64,000 nt of DNA from positions 268,453,426 through 268,517,425 of the forward strand of contig CP136063.1 of the NCBI GenBank assembly GCA_032622095.1. Direction: 5' to 3'. A program made the translations under genes and the position numbers. The stretch is from Siphonodentalium dalli (lineage: Eukaryota; Mollusca; Scaphopoda; Gadilida; Siphonodentaliidae). Below the pieces are notes generated by a model. The model saw only the letters and a program-made list of their open reading frames with translations, ran no database searches and had not been told where the DNA came from. Of this stretch, positions 19,750 to 33,400 are shown in pieces (position 1 is the first letter of the stretch; each line of letters opens with the position of its first letter).

Positions 19750-21916
19750 ACTTATCTAATGAGTGTATACAGTTCTATCGAAATCGGGCGAAAAATGTTA
19801 CTTTGCATCATTAACCCCAAAGCTGTGGCGGTTTTTCGTCCAATGTACCGAAGCTTCGTGACATGTACCGAAGCTTCGTGACGTGTCAGAACTCCAAGAA
19901 TATACCAAAACCGGGACAACAAATGTTATCAAACGTTGAATGGTCACCAGTAACCTCGATATTAGTCATTTCAGACCATAATTAGCATCGGATTATATAT
20001 TAACCCATCGTGTAATATGTCAAAATTACACACTTTGTTACACCCACCCATATATAACTGCTTCCTCCCTAATACATGGCTACATATCAGAAGTTTGTCT
20101 ATGTCTAATTAATGAGAGTATACAGTTCTATCGAAATCGGGCGAAAAATGTTACTTTACATCATTAACCCCAAAGCTGTGGCGGTTTTTCGTCCAATGTA
20201 CGAAGATTCGTGACATGTACCGAAGCTTCGTGACGTGTCAGAACTCCAAGAATATACCAAAACGGGGACAATAAATGTTATCAAACGTTGAACGGTCACC
20301 AGAAACCTCGATATTAGTCATTTCAGACCATAATTAGCATCGGATTATATATTAACCCATCGTGTAATATGTCAAAATTACACACTTTGTTACAACACCC
20401 ATATATAACTGCTTCCCCCTAATACATGGCTACAGATCAGAAGTTTATCTATGTCTAATTAATGAGAGTATACAGTTCTATCGAAATCGGGCGAAAAATG
20501 TTACTTTGCATCATTAACCCCAAAGCTGTGGCGGTTTTTCGTCTAATGTAGCGAAGCTTCGTGACATGTACCGAAGCTTCGTGACGTGTCAGAACTCCAA
20601 GAATATACCAAAACCGGGACATCAAATGTTATCAAACGTTGAATGGTCATCAGAAACCTCGATATTAGTCATTTCAGACCATAATTAGCATCGGATTATA
20701 TATTAACCCATCGTGTAATATGTCAAAATTACACACTTTGTAACAACACCCATATATAACTGCTTCCTCCCTAATACATGGCTACAGATCAGAAGTTTAT
20801 CTATGTCTAATTAATGAGAGTATACAGTTCTATCGAAATCGGGCGAAAAATGTTACTTTGCATCATTAACCCCAAAGCTGTGGCGGGTTTTCGTCCAATG
20901 TAGCGAAGCTTCGTGACATGTACCGACGCTTCGTGACGTGTCAGAACTCCAAGAATATACCAAAACCGGGACATCAAATGTTATCAAACGTTGAATGGTC
21001 ATCAGAAACCTCGATATTAGTCATTTCAGACCATAATTAGCATCGGATTATATATTAACCCATCGTGTAAAATGTCAAAATTACACACTTTGTTACACCC
21101 ACCCATATATAACTGCTTCCTCCCTAATACATGGCTACATATCAGAATTTTATCTATGTCTAATTAATGAGAGTATACAGTTCTATCGAAATCGGGCGAA
21201 AAATGTTACTTTGCATCATTAACCCCAAAGCTGTGGCGGTTTTTCGTCCAATGTACCGAAGCTTCGTGACATGTACCGAAGCTTCGTGACGTGTCAGAAC
21301 TCCAAGAATATACCAAAACCGGGACAATAAATGTTATCCAACGTTGAATGGTCACCAGAAACCTCGATATTAGTCATTTCAGACCATAATTAGCATCGGA
21401 TTATATATTAACCCATCGTGTAATATGTCAAAATTACACACGTTGTTACACCCACCCATATATAACTGCTTCCTCCCTAATACATGGCTACATATCAGAA
21501 GTTTATCTATGTCTAATTAATGAGAGTATACAGTTCTATCGAAATCGGGCGAAAAATGTTACTTTACATTATTAACCCCAAAGTTGTGGCGGTTTTTCGT
21601 CCAATGTACCGAAGCTTCGTGACATGTACCGAAGCTTCGTGACGTGTCAGAACTCCAAGAATATACCAAAACCGGGATAATAAATGTTATCAAACGTTGA
21701 ACGCTCACCAGACACCTCGATATTAGTCATTTCAGACCATAATTAGCATCGGATTATATATTAACCCATCGTGTAATATGTCAAAATTACACACTTTGTT
21801 ACACCCACCCATATATAACTGCTTCCTCCCTAATACATGGCTACATATCAGAAGTTTGTCTATGTCTAATTAATGAGAGTATACAGTTCTATCGAAATCG
21901 GGCGAAAAATGTTACT

Positions 21917-24408
21917 TTACATCATTAACCCCAAAGCTGGAGCGGTTTTTCGTCCAATGTACCGAAGATTCGTGACATGTACCGAAGCTTCGTGACGTGT
22001 TTCTGACACGTCACGAAGCTTAGGTACATGTACCAAGAATATACCAAAACCGGGACAATAAATGTTATCAAACGTTGAACGGTCACCAGAAACCTCGATA
22101 TTAGTCATTTAAGACCATAATTAGCATCGGATTATATATTAACCCATCGTGTAATATGTCAAAATTACACACTTTGTTACAACACCCATATATAACTGCT
22201 TCCCCCCTAATACATGGCTACAGATCAGAAGTTTATCTATGTCTAATTAATGAGAGTATACAGTTCTATCGAAATCGGGCGAAAAATGTTACTTTGCATC
22301 ATTAACCCCAAAGCTGTGGCGGGTTTTCGTCCAATGTAGCGAAGCTTCGTGACATGTACCGAAGCTTCGTGACGTGTCAGAACTCCAAGAATATACCAAA
22401 ACCGGGACATCAAATGTTATCAAACGTTGAATGGTCATCAGAAACCTCGATATTAGTCATTTCAGACCATAATTAGCATCGGATTATATATTAACCCATC
22501 GTGTAATATGTCAAAATTACACACTTTGTTACAACACCCATATATAACTGCTTCCTCCCTAATACATGGCTACAGATCAGAAGTTTATCTATGTCTAATT
22601 AATGAGAGTATACAGTTCTATCGAAATGGGGCGTAAAATGTTACTTTGCATCATTAACCCCAAAGCTGTGGCGGTTTTTCGTCCAATGTAGCGAAACTTC
22701 GTGACATGTACCGAAGCTTCGTGACGTGTCAGAACTCCAAGAATATACCAAAACCGGGACATCAAATGTTATCAAACGTTGAATGTTCATCAGAAACCTC
22801 GATATTAGTCATTTCAGACCATAATTAGCATCGGATTATATATTAACCCATCGTGTAATATGTCAAAATTACACACTTTGTTACACCCACCCATATATAA
22901 GTGCTTCCTCCCTAAGACATGGCTACATATCAGAAGTTTATCTATGTCTAATTAATGAGAGTATACTGTTCTTTCGAAATCGGGCGAAAAATGTTACTTT
23001 ACATCATTAACCCAAAGTTGTGGCGGTTTTTCGTCCAATGTACCGAAGCTTAGTGACATGTACCGAAGCTTCGTGACGTGTCAGAACTCCAAGAATATAC
23101 CAAAACCGGTACATCAAATGTTATCAAACGTTGAACGGTCACCAGAAACCTCGATATTAGTCATTTCAGACCATAATTAGCATCGGATTATATATTAACC
23201 CATCGTGTAATATGTCAAAATTACAAACTTTGTTACAACACCCATATATAACTGCTTCCTCCCTAATACATGGCTACATATCAGAAGTTTATCTATGTCT
23301 AATTAATGAGAGTATATAGTTCTATCGAAATCGGGCGAAAAATGTTACTTTACATCATTAACCCCAAAGCTGTGGCTGTTTTTCGTCCAATGTACCGAAG
23401 CTTCGTGACATGTACCGAAGCTTCGTGACGTGTCAGAACTACAAGAATATACCAAAACCGGGACAATAAATGTTATCAAACGTTGAACGGTCACCAGAAA
23501 CCTCGATATTAGTCATTTCAGACCATAATTAGCATCGGATTATATATTAACCCATCGTGTAATATGTCAAAATTACACACTTTGTTACACCCACCCATAT
23601 ATAACTGCTTCCTCCCTAATACATGGCTACATATCAGAAGTTTATATATGTCTAATTAATGAGAGTATACAGTTCTATCGAAATCGGGCGAAAAATGTTA
23701 CTTTGCATCATTAACCCCAAAGCTGTGGCGGTTTTTCGTCCAATGTACCGAAGCTTCGTGACATGTACCGAAGCTTCGTGACGTGTCAGAACTCCAAGAA
23801 TATACCAAAACCGGGACAATAAATGTTATCAAACGTTGAATGGTCACCAGAAACCTCGATATTAGTCATTTCAGACCATAATTAGCATCGGATTATATAT
23901 TAACCCATCGTGTAATATGTCAAAATTACACACGTTGTTACACCCACCCATATATAACTGCTTCCTCCCTAATACATGGCTACATATCAGAAGTTTATCT
24001 ATGTCTAATTAATGAGAGTATACAGTTCTATCGAAATCGGGCGAAAAATGTTACTTTACATTATTAACCCCAAAGTTGTGGCGGTTTTTCGTCCAATGTA
24101 CCGAAGCTTCGTGACATGTACCGAAGCTTCGTGACGTGTCAGAACTCCAAGAATATACCAAAACCGGGACAATAAATGTTATCAAACGTTGAACGCTCAC
24201 CAGACACCTCGATAATAGTCATTTCAGACCATAATTAGCATCGGATTATATATTAACCCATCGTGTAATATGTCAAAATTACACACTTTGTTACACCCAC
24301 CCATATATAACTGCTTCCTCCCTAATACATGGCTACATATCAGAAGTTTGTCTATGTCTAATTAATGAGAGTATACAGTTCTATCGAAATCGGGCGAAAA
24401 ATGTTACT
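21917..24408 (+). repeat. Higher-order repeat unit, 2,492 bp (7 monomers), copy 1
   Basis: The unit is phased on a monomer lengthened by an inverted partial box that forms a hairpin: GTACCGAAGCTTCGTGACGT at 21,979 pairs with ACGTCACGAAGCTTAGGTAC ending at 22,027, with one mismatch. The hairpin monomer recurs exactly 2,492 bases later. Other markers inside the unit are GGGGCGTAAAATG, GTTCTTTCGAAATCGG and CAAAACCGGTACATC. Confidence 0.9.
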
Positions 24409-26900
24409 TTACATCATTAACCCCAAAGCTGGAGCGGTTTTTCGTCCAATGTACCGAAGATTCGTGACATGTACCGAAGCTTCGTGACGTGTTTCTGACA
24501 CGTCACGAAGCTTAGGTACATGTACCAAGAATATACCAAAACCGGGACAATAAATGTTATCAAACGTTGAACGGTCACCAGAAACCTCGATATTAGTCAT
24601 TTAAGACCATAATTAGCATCGGATTATATATTAACCCATCGTGTAATATGTCAAAATTACACACTTTGTTACAACACCCATATATAACTGCTTCCCCCCT
24701 AATACATGGCTACAGATCAGAAGTTTATCTATGTCTAATTAATGAGAGTATACAGTTCTATCGAAATCGGGCGAAAAATGTTACTTTGCATCATTAACCC
24801 CAAAGCTGTGGCGGGTTTTCGTCCAATGTAGCGAAGCTTCGTGACATGTACCGAAGCTTCGTGACGTGTCAGAACTCCAAGAATATACCAAAACCGGGAC
24901 ATCAAATGTTATCAAACGTTGAATGGTCATCAGAAACCTCGATATTAGTCATTTCAGACCATAATTAGCATCGGATTATATATTAACCCATCGTGTAATA
25001 TGTCAAAATTACACACTTTGTTACAACACCCATATATAACTGCTTCCTCCCTAATACATGGCTACAGATCAGAAGTTTATCTATGTCTAATTAATGAGAG
25101 TATACAGTTCTATCGAAATGGGGCGTAAAATGTTACTTTGCATCATTAACCCCAAAGCTGTGGCGGTTTTTCGTCCAATGTAGCGAAACTTCGTGACATG
25201 TACCGAAGCTTCGTGACGTGTCAGAACTCCAAGAATATACCAAAACCGGGACATCAAATGTTATCAAACGTTGAATGTTCATCAGAAACCTCGATATTAG
25301 TCATTTCAGACCATAATTAGCATCGGATTATATATTAACCCATCGTGTAATATGTCAAAATTACACACTTTGTTACACCCACCCATATATAAGTGCTTCC
25401 TCCCTAAGACATGGCTACATATCAGAAGTTTATCTATGTCTAATTAATGAGAGTATACTGTTCTTTCGAAATCGGGCGAAAAATGTTACTTTACATCATT
25501 AACCCAAAGTTGTGGCGGTTTTTCGTCCAATGTACCGAAGCTTAGTGACATGTACCGAAGCTTCGTGACGTGTCAGAACTCCAAGAATATACCAAAACCG
25601 GTACATCAAATGTTATCAAACGTTGAACGGTCACCAGAAACCTCGATATTAGTCATTTCAGACCATAATTAGCATCGGATTATATATTAACCCATCGTGT
25701 AATATGTCAAAATTACAAACTTTGTTACAACACCCATATATAACTGCTTCCTCCCTAATACATGGCTACATATCAGAAGTTTATCTATGTCTAATTAATG
25801 AGAGTATATAGTTCTATCGAAATCGGGCGAAAAATGTTACTTTACATCATTAACCCCAAAGCTGTGGCTGTTTTTCGTCCAATGTACCGAAGCTTCGTGA
25901 CATGTACCGAAGCTTCGTGACGTGTCAGAACTACAAGAATATACCAAAACCGGGACAATAAATGTTATCAAACGTTGAACGGTCACCAGAAACCTCGATA
26001 TTAGTCATTTCAGACCATAATTAGCATCGGATTATATATTAACCCATCGTGTAATATGTCAAAATTACACACTTTGTTACACCCACCCATATATAACTGC
26101 TTCCTCCCTAATACATGGCTACATATCAGAAGTTTATATATGTCTAATTAATGAGAGTATACAGTTCTATCGAAATCGGGCGAAAAATGTTACTTTGCTT
26201 CATTAACCCCAAAGCTGTGGCGGTTTTTCGTCCAATGTACCGAAGCTTCGTGACATGTACCGAAGCTTCGTGACGTGTCAGAACTCCAAGAATATACCAA
26301 AACCGGGACAATAAATGTTATCAAACGTTGAATGGTCACCAGAAACCTCGATATTAGTCATTTCAGACCATAATTAGCATCGGATTATATATTAACCCAT
26401 CGTGTAATATGTCAAAATTACACACGTTGTTACACCCACCCATATATAACTGCTTCCTCCCTAATACATGGCTACATATCAGAAGTTTATCTATGTCTAA
26501 TTAATGAGAGTATACAGTTCTATCGAAATCGGGCGAAAAATGTTACTTTACATTATTAACCCCAAAGTTGTGGCGGTTTTTCGTCCAATGTACCGAAGCT
26601 TCGTGACATGTACCGAAGCTTCGTGACGTGTCAGAACTCCAAGAATATACCAAAACCGGGACAATAAATGTTATCAAACGTTGAACGCTCACCAGACACC
26701 TCGATATTAGTCATTTCAGACCATAATTAGCATCGGATTATATATTAACCCATCGTGTAATATGTCAAAATTACACACTTTGTTACACCCACCCATATAT
26801 AACTGCTTCCTCCCTAATACATGGCTACATATCAGAAGTTTGTCTATGTCTAATTAATGAGAGTATACAGTTCTATCGAAATCGGGCGAAAAATGTTACT
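24409..26900 (+). repeat. Higher-order repeat unit, 2,492 bp, copy 2
   Basis: Nearly identical to copy 1 over its full length. Differences are single bases, such as GATAATAGTCATT near 24,211 and CTTTGCTTCATTAACC near 26,196. Confidence 0.9.
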
Positions 26901-29900
26901 TTACATCATTAACCCCAAAGCTGGAGCGGTTTTTCGTCCAATGTACCGAAGATTCGTGACATGTACCGAAGCTTCGTGACGTGTTTCTGACACGTCACGA
27001 AGCTTAGGTACATGTACCAAGAATATACCGAAACCGGGACAATAAATGTTATCAAACGTTGAACGGTCACCAGAAACCTCGATATTAGTCATTTAAGACC
27101 ATAATTAGCATCGGATTATATATTAACCCATCGTGTAATATGTCAAAATTACACACTTTGTTACAACACCCATATATAACTGCTTCCCCCCTAATACATG
27201 GCTACAGATCAGAAGTTTATCTATGTCTAATTAATGAGAGTATACAGTTCTATCGAAATCGGGCGAAAAATGTTACTTTGCATCATTAACCCCAAAGCTG
27301 TGGCGGGTTTTCGTCCAATGTAGCGAAGCTTCGTGACATGTACCGAAGCTTCGTGACGTGTCAGAACTCCAAGAATATACCAAAACCGGGACATCAAATG
27401 TTATCAAACGTTGAATGGTCATCAGAAACCTCGATATTAGTCATTTCAGACCATAATTAGCATCGGATTATATATTAACCCATCGTGTAATATGTCAAAA
27501 TTACACACTTTGTTACAACACCCATATATAACTGCTTCCTCCCTAATACATGGCTACAGATCAGAAGTTTATCTATGTCTAATTAATGAGAGTATACAGT
27601 TCTATCGAAATGGGGCGTAAAATGTTACTTTGCATCATTAACCCCAAAGCTGTGGCGGTTTTTCGTCCAATGTAGCGAAGCTTCGTGACATGTACCGAAG
27701 CTTCGTGACGTGTCAGAACTCCAAGAATATACCAAAACCGGGACATCAAATGTTATCAAACGTTGAATGTTCATCAGAAACCTCGATATTAGTCATTTCA
27801 GACCATAATTAGCATCGGATTATATATTAACCCATCGTGTAATATGTCAAAATTACACACTTTGTTACACCCACCCATATATAAGTGCTTCCTCCCTAAG
27901 ACATGGCTACATATCAGAAGTTTATCTATGTCTAATTAATTAGAGTATACTGTTCTTTCGAAATCGGGCGAAAAATGTTACTTTACATCATTAACCCAAA
28001 GTTGTGGCGGTTTTTCGTCCAATGTACCGAAGCTTAGTGACATGTACCGAAGCTTCGTGACGTGTCAGAACTCCAAGAATATACCAAAACCGGTACATCA
28101 AATGTTATCAAACGTTGAACGGTCACCAGAAACCTCGATATTAGTCATTTCAGACCATAATTAGCATCGGATTATATATTAACCCATCGTGTAATATGTC
28201 AAAATTACAAACTTTGTTACAACACCCATATATAACTGCTTCCTCCCTAATACATGGCTACATATCAGAAGTTTATATATGTCTAATTAATGAGAGTATA
28301 CAGTTCTATCGAAATCGGGCGAAAAATGTTACTTTGCTTCATTAACCCCAAAGCTGTGGCGGTTTTTCGTCCAATGTACCGAAGCTTCGTGACATGTACC
28401 GAAGCTTCGTGACGTGTCAGAACTCCAAGAATATACCAAAACCGGGACAATAAATGTTATCAAACGTTGAATGGTCACCAGAAACCTCGATATTAGTCAT
28501 TTCAGACCATAATTAGCATCGGATTATATATTAACCCATCGTGTAATATGTCAAAATTACACACGTTGTTACACCCACCCATATATAACTGCTTCCTCCC
28601 TAATACATGGCTACAGATCAGAAGTTTATCTATGTCTAATTAATGAGAGTATACAGTTCTATCGAAATGGGGCGTAAAATGTTACTTTGCATCATTAACC
28701 CCAAAGCTGTGGCGGTTTTTCGTCCAATGTAGCGAAACTTCGTGACATGTACCGAAGCTTCGTGACGTGTCAGAACTCCAAGAATATACCAAAACCGGGA
28801 CATCAAATGTTATCAAACGTTGAATGTTCATCAGAAACCTCGATATTAGTCATTTCAGACCATAATTAGCATCGGATTATATATTAACCCATCGTGTAAT
28901 ATGTCAAAATTACACACTTTGTTACACCCACCCATATATAAGTGCTTCCTCCCTAAGACATGGCTACATATCAGAAGTTTATCTATGTCTAATTAATGAG
29001 AGTATACTGTTCTTTCGAAATCGGGCGAAAAATGTTACTTTACATCATTAACCCAAAGTTGTGGCGGTTTTTCGTCCAATGTACCGAAGCTTAGTGACAT
29101 GTACCGAAGCTTCGTGACGTGTCAGAACTCCAAGAATATACCAAAACCGGTACATCAAATGTTATCAAACGTTGAACGGTCACCAGAAACCTCGATATTA
29201 GTCATTTCAGACCATAATTAGCATCGGATTATATATTAACCCATCGTGTAATATGTCAAAATTACAAACTTTGTTACAACACCCATATATAACTGCTTCC
29301 TCCCTAATACATGGCTACATATCAGAAGTTTATCTATGTCTAATTAATGAGAGTATATAGTTCTATCGAAATCGGGCGAAAAATGTTACTTTACATCATT
29401 AACCCCAAAGCTGTGGCTGTTTTTCGTCCAATGTACCGAAGCTTCGTGACATGTACCGAAGCTTCGTGACGTGTCAGAACTACAAGAATATACCAAAACC
29501 GGGACAATAAATGTTATCAAACGTTGAACGGTCACCAGAAACCTCGATATTAGTCATTTCAGACCATAATTAGCATCGGATTATATATTAACCCATCGTG
29601 TAATATGTCAAAATTACACACTTTGTTACACCCACCCATATATAACTGCTTCCTCCCTAATACATGGCTACATATCAGAAGTTTATATATGTCTAATTAA
29701 TGAGAGTATACAGTTCTATCGAAATCGGGCGAAAAATGTTACTTTGCTTCATTAACCCCAAAGCTGTGGCGGTTTTTCGTCCAATGTACCGAAGCTTCGT
29801 GACATGTACCGAAGCTTCGTGACGTGTCAGAACTCCAAGAATATACCAAAACCGGGACAATAAATGTTATCAAACGTTGAATGGTCACCAGAAACCTCGA

Positions 29901-30449
29901 TATTAGTCATTTCAGACCATAATTAGCATCGGATTATATATTAACCCATCGTGTAATATGTCAAAATTACACACGTTGTTACACCCACCCATATATAACT
30001 GCTTCCTCCCTAATACATGGCTACATATCAGAAGTTTATCTATGTCTAATTAATGAGAGTATACAGTTCTATCGAAATCGGGCGAAAAATGTTACTTTAC
30101 ATTATTAACCCCAAAGTTGTGGCGGTTTTTCGTCCAATGTACCGAAGCTTCGTGACATGTACCGAAGCTTCGTGACGTGTCAGAACTCCAAGAATATACC
30201 AAAACCGGGACAATAAATGTTATCAAACGTTGAACGCTCACCAGACACCTCGATATTAGTCATTTCAGACCATAATTAGCATCGGATTATATATTAACCC
30301 ATCGTGTAATATGTCAAAATTACACACTTTGTTACACCCACCCATATATAACTGCTTCCTCCCTAATACATGGCTACATATCAGAAGTTTGTCCATGTCT
30401 AATTAATGAGAGTATACAGTTCTATCGAAATCGGGCGAAAAATGTTACT
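26901..30449 (+). repeat. Higher-order repeat unit, copy 3, expanded to 3,549 bp
   Basis: This unit is longer than the others by 1,057 bases, which equals three monomers. The GGGGCGTAAAATG and GTTCTTTCGAAATCGG monomers appear twice (near 27,612 and 28,672; near 27,953 and 29,010). Unequal exchange between neighbouring units is the simple reading. Confidence 0.85.
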
Positions 30450-33400
30450 TTACATCATTAACCCCAAAGCTGGAGCGGTTTTTCGTCCAATGTACCGAAG
30501 ATTCGTGACATGTACCGAAGCTTCGTGACGTGTTTCTGACACGTCACGAAGCTTAGGTACATGTACCAAGAATATACCAAAACCGGGACAATAAATGTTA
30601 TCAAACGTTGAACGGTCACCAGAAACCTCGATATTAGTCATTTAAGACCATAATTAGCATCGGATTATATATTAACCCATCGTGTAATATGTCAAAATTA
30701 CACACTTTGTTACAACACCCATATATAACTGCTTCCCCCCTAATACATGGCTACAGATCAGAAGTTTATCTATGTCTAATTAATGAGAGTATACAGTTCT
30801 ATCGAAATCGGGCGAAAAATGTTACTTTGCATCATTAACCCCAAAGCTGTGGCGGGTTTTCGTCCAATGTAGCGAAGCTTCGTGACATGTACCGAAGCTT
30901 CGTGACGTGTCAGAACTCCAAGAATATACCAAAACCGGGACATCAAATGTTATCAAACGTTGAATGGTCATCAGAAACCTCGATATTAGTCATTTCAGAC
31001 CATAATTAGCATCGGATTATATATTAACCCATCGTGTAATATGTCAAAATTACACACTTTGTTACAACACCCATATATAACTGCTTCCTCCCTAATACAT
31101 GGCTACAGATCAGAAGTTTATCTATGTCTAATTAATGAGAGTATACAGTTCTATCGAAATGGGGCGTAAAATGTTACTTTGCATCATTAACCCCAAAGCT
31201 GTGGCGGTTTTTCGTCCAATGTAGCGAAGCTTCGTGACATGTACCGAAGCTTCGTGACGTGTCAGAACTCCAAGAATATACCAAAACCGGGACATCAAAT
31301 GTTATCAAACGTTGAATGTTCATCAGAAACCTCGATATTAGTCATTTCAGACCATAATTAACATCGGATTATATATTAACCCATCGTGTAATATGTCAAA
31401 ATTACACACTTTGTTACACCCACCCATATATAAGTGCTTCCTCCCTAAGACATGGCTACATATCAGAAGTTTATCTATGTCTAATTAATGAGAGTATACT
31501 GTTCTTTCGAAATCGGGCGAAAAATGTTACTTTACATCATTAACCCAAAGTTGTGGCGGTTTTTCGTCCAATGTACCGAAGCTTAGTGACATGTACCGAA
31601 GCTTCGTGACGTGTCAGAACTCCAAGAATATACCAAAACCGGTACATCAAATGTTATCAAACGTTGAACGGTCACCAGAAACCTCGATATTAGTCATTTC
31701 AGACCATAATTAGCATCGGATTATATATTAACCCATCGTGTAATATGTCAAAATTACAAACTTTGTTACAACACCCATATATAACTGCTTCCTCCCTAAT
31801 ACATGGCTACATATCAGAAGTTTATCTATGTCTAATTAATGAGAGTATATAGTTCTATCGAAATCGGGCGAAAAATGTTACTTTACATCATTAACCCCAA
31901 AGCTGTGGCTGTTTTTCGTCCAATGTACCGAAGCTTCGTGACATGTACCGAAGCTTCGTGACGTGTCAGAACTACAAGAATATACCAAAACCGGGACAAT
32001 AAATGTTATCAAACGTTGAACGGTCACCAGAAACCTCGATATTAGTCATTTCAGACCATAATTAGCATCGGATTATATATTAACCCATCGTGTAATATGT
32101 CAAAATTACACACTTTGTTACACCCACCCATATATAACTGCTTCCTCCCTAATACATGGCTACATATCAGAAGTTTATATATGTCTAATTAATGAGAGTA
32201 TACAGTTCTATCGAAATCGGGCGAAAAATGTTACTTTACATCATTAACCCCAAAGCTGTGGCGGTTTTTCGTCCAATGTACCGAAGCTTCATGAAATGTA
32301 CCGAAGCTTCGTGACGTGTCAGAACTCCAAGAATATACCAAAACCGGGACAATAAATGTTATCAAACGTTGAGCGGTCACCAGAAACCTCGATATTAGTC
32401 ATCTCAGACCATAATTAGCATCGGATTATATATTAACCCATCGTGTAATATGTCAAAATTACACACTTTGTTACACCCACCCATATATAACTGCTTCCTC
32501 CCTAATACACATGTACATGGCTACATATCAGAAGTTTATCTATGTCTAATTAATGAGAGTATACAGTTCTATCGAAATCGGGAGAAAAATGTTACTTTAC
32601 ATCATTAACCCCAAAGCTGTGGCTGTTTTTCGTCCAATGTACCGAAGCTTCGTGACATGTACCGAAGCTTCGTGACGTGTCAGAACTCCAAGAATATACC
32701 AAAACCGGGACATCAAATGTTATCAAACGTTGTATGGTCACCAGAAACCTCGATATTAGTCATTTCAGACCATAATTAGCATCGGATTATATATTAACCC
32801 ATCGTGTAATATGTCAAAATTACACACTTTGTTACACCCACCCATATATAACTGCTTCCTCCCTAATACATGGCTACATATCAGAAGTTTATCTATGTCT
32901 AATTAATGAGAGTATACAGTTCTATCGAAATCGGGAGAAAAATGTTACTTTACATCATTAACCCCAAAGCTGTGGCTGTTTTTCGTCCAATGTACCGAAG
33001 CTTCGTGACATGTACCGAAGCTTCGTGACGTGTCAGAACTCCACGAATATACCAAAACCGGGACAATAAATGTTATCAAACGTTGAACGGTCACCAGAAA
33101 CCTCGATATTAGTCATTTAAGACCATAATTAGCATCGGATTATATATTAACCCATCGTGTAATATGTCGAAATTACACACTTTGTTACAACACCCATATA
33201 TAACTGCTTCCCCCCTAATACATGGCTACAGATCAGAAGTTTATCTATGTCTAATTAATGAGAGTATACAGTTCTATCGAAATCGGGCGAAAAATGTTAC
33301 TTTGCATCATTAACCCCAAAGCTGTGGCGGGTTTTCGTCCAATGTAGCGAAGCTTCGTGACATGTACCGAAGCTTCGTGACGTGTCAGAACTCCAAGAAT

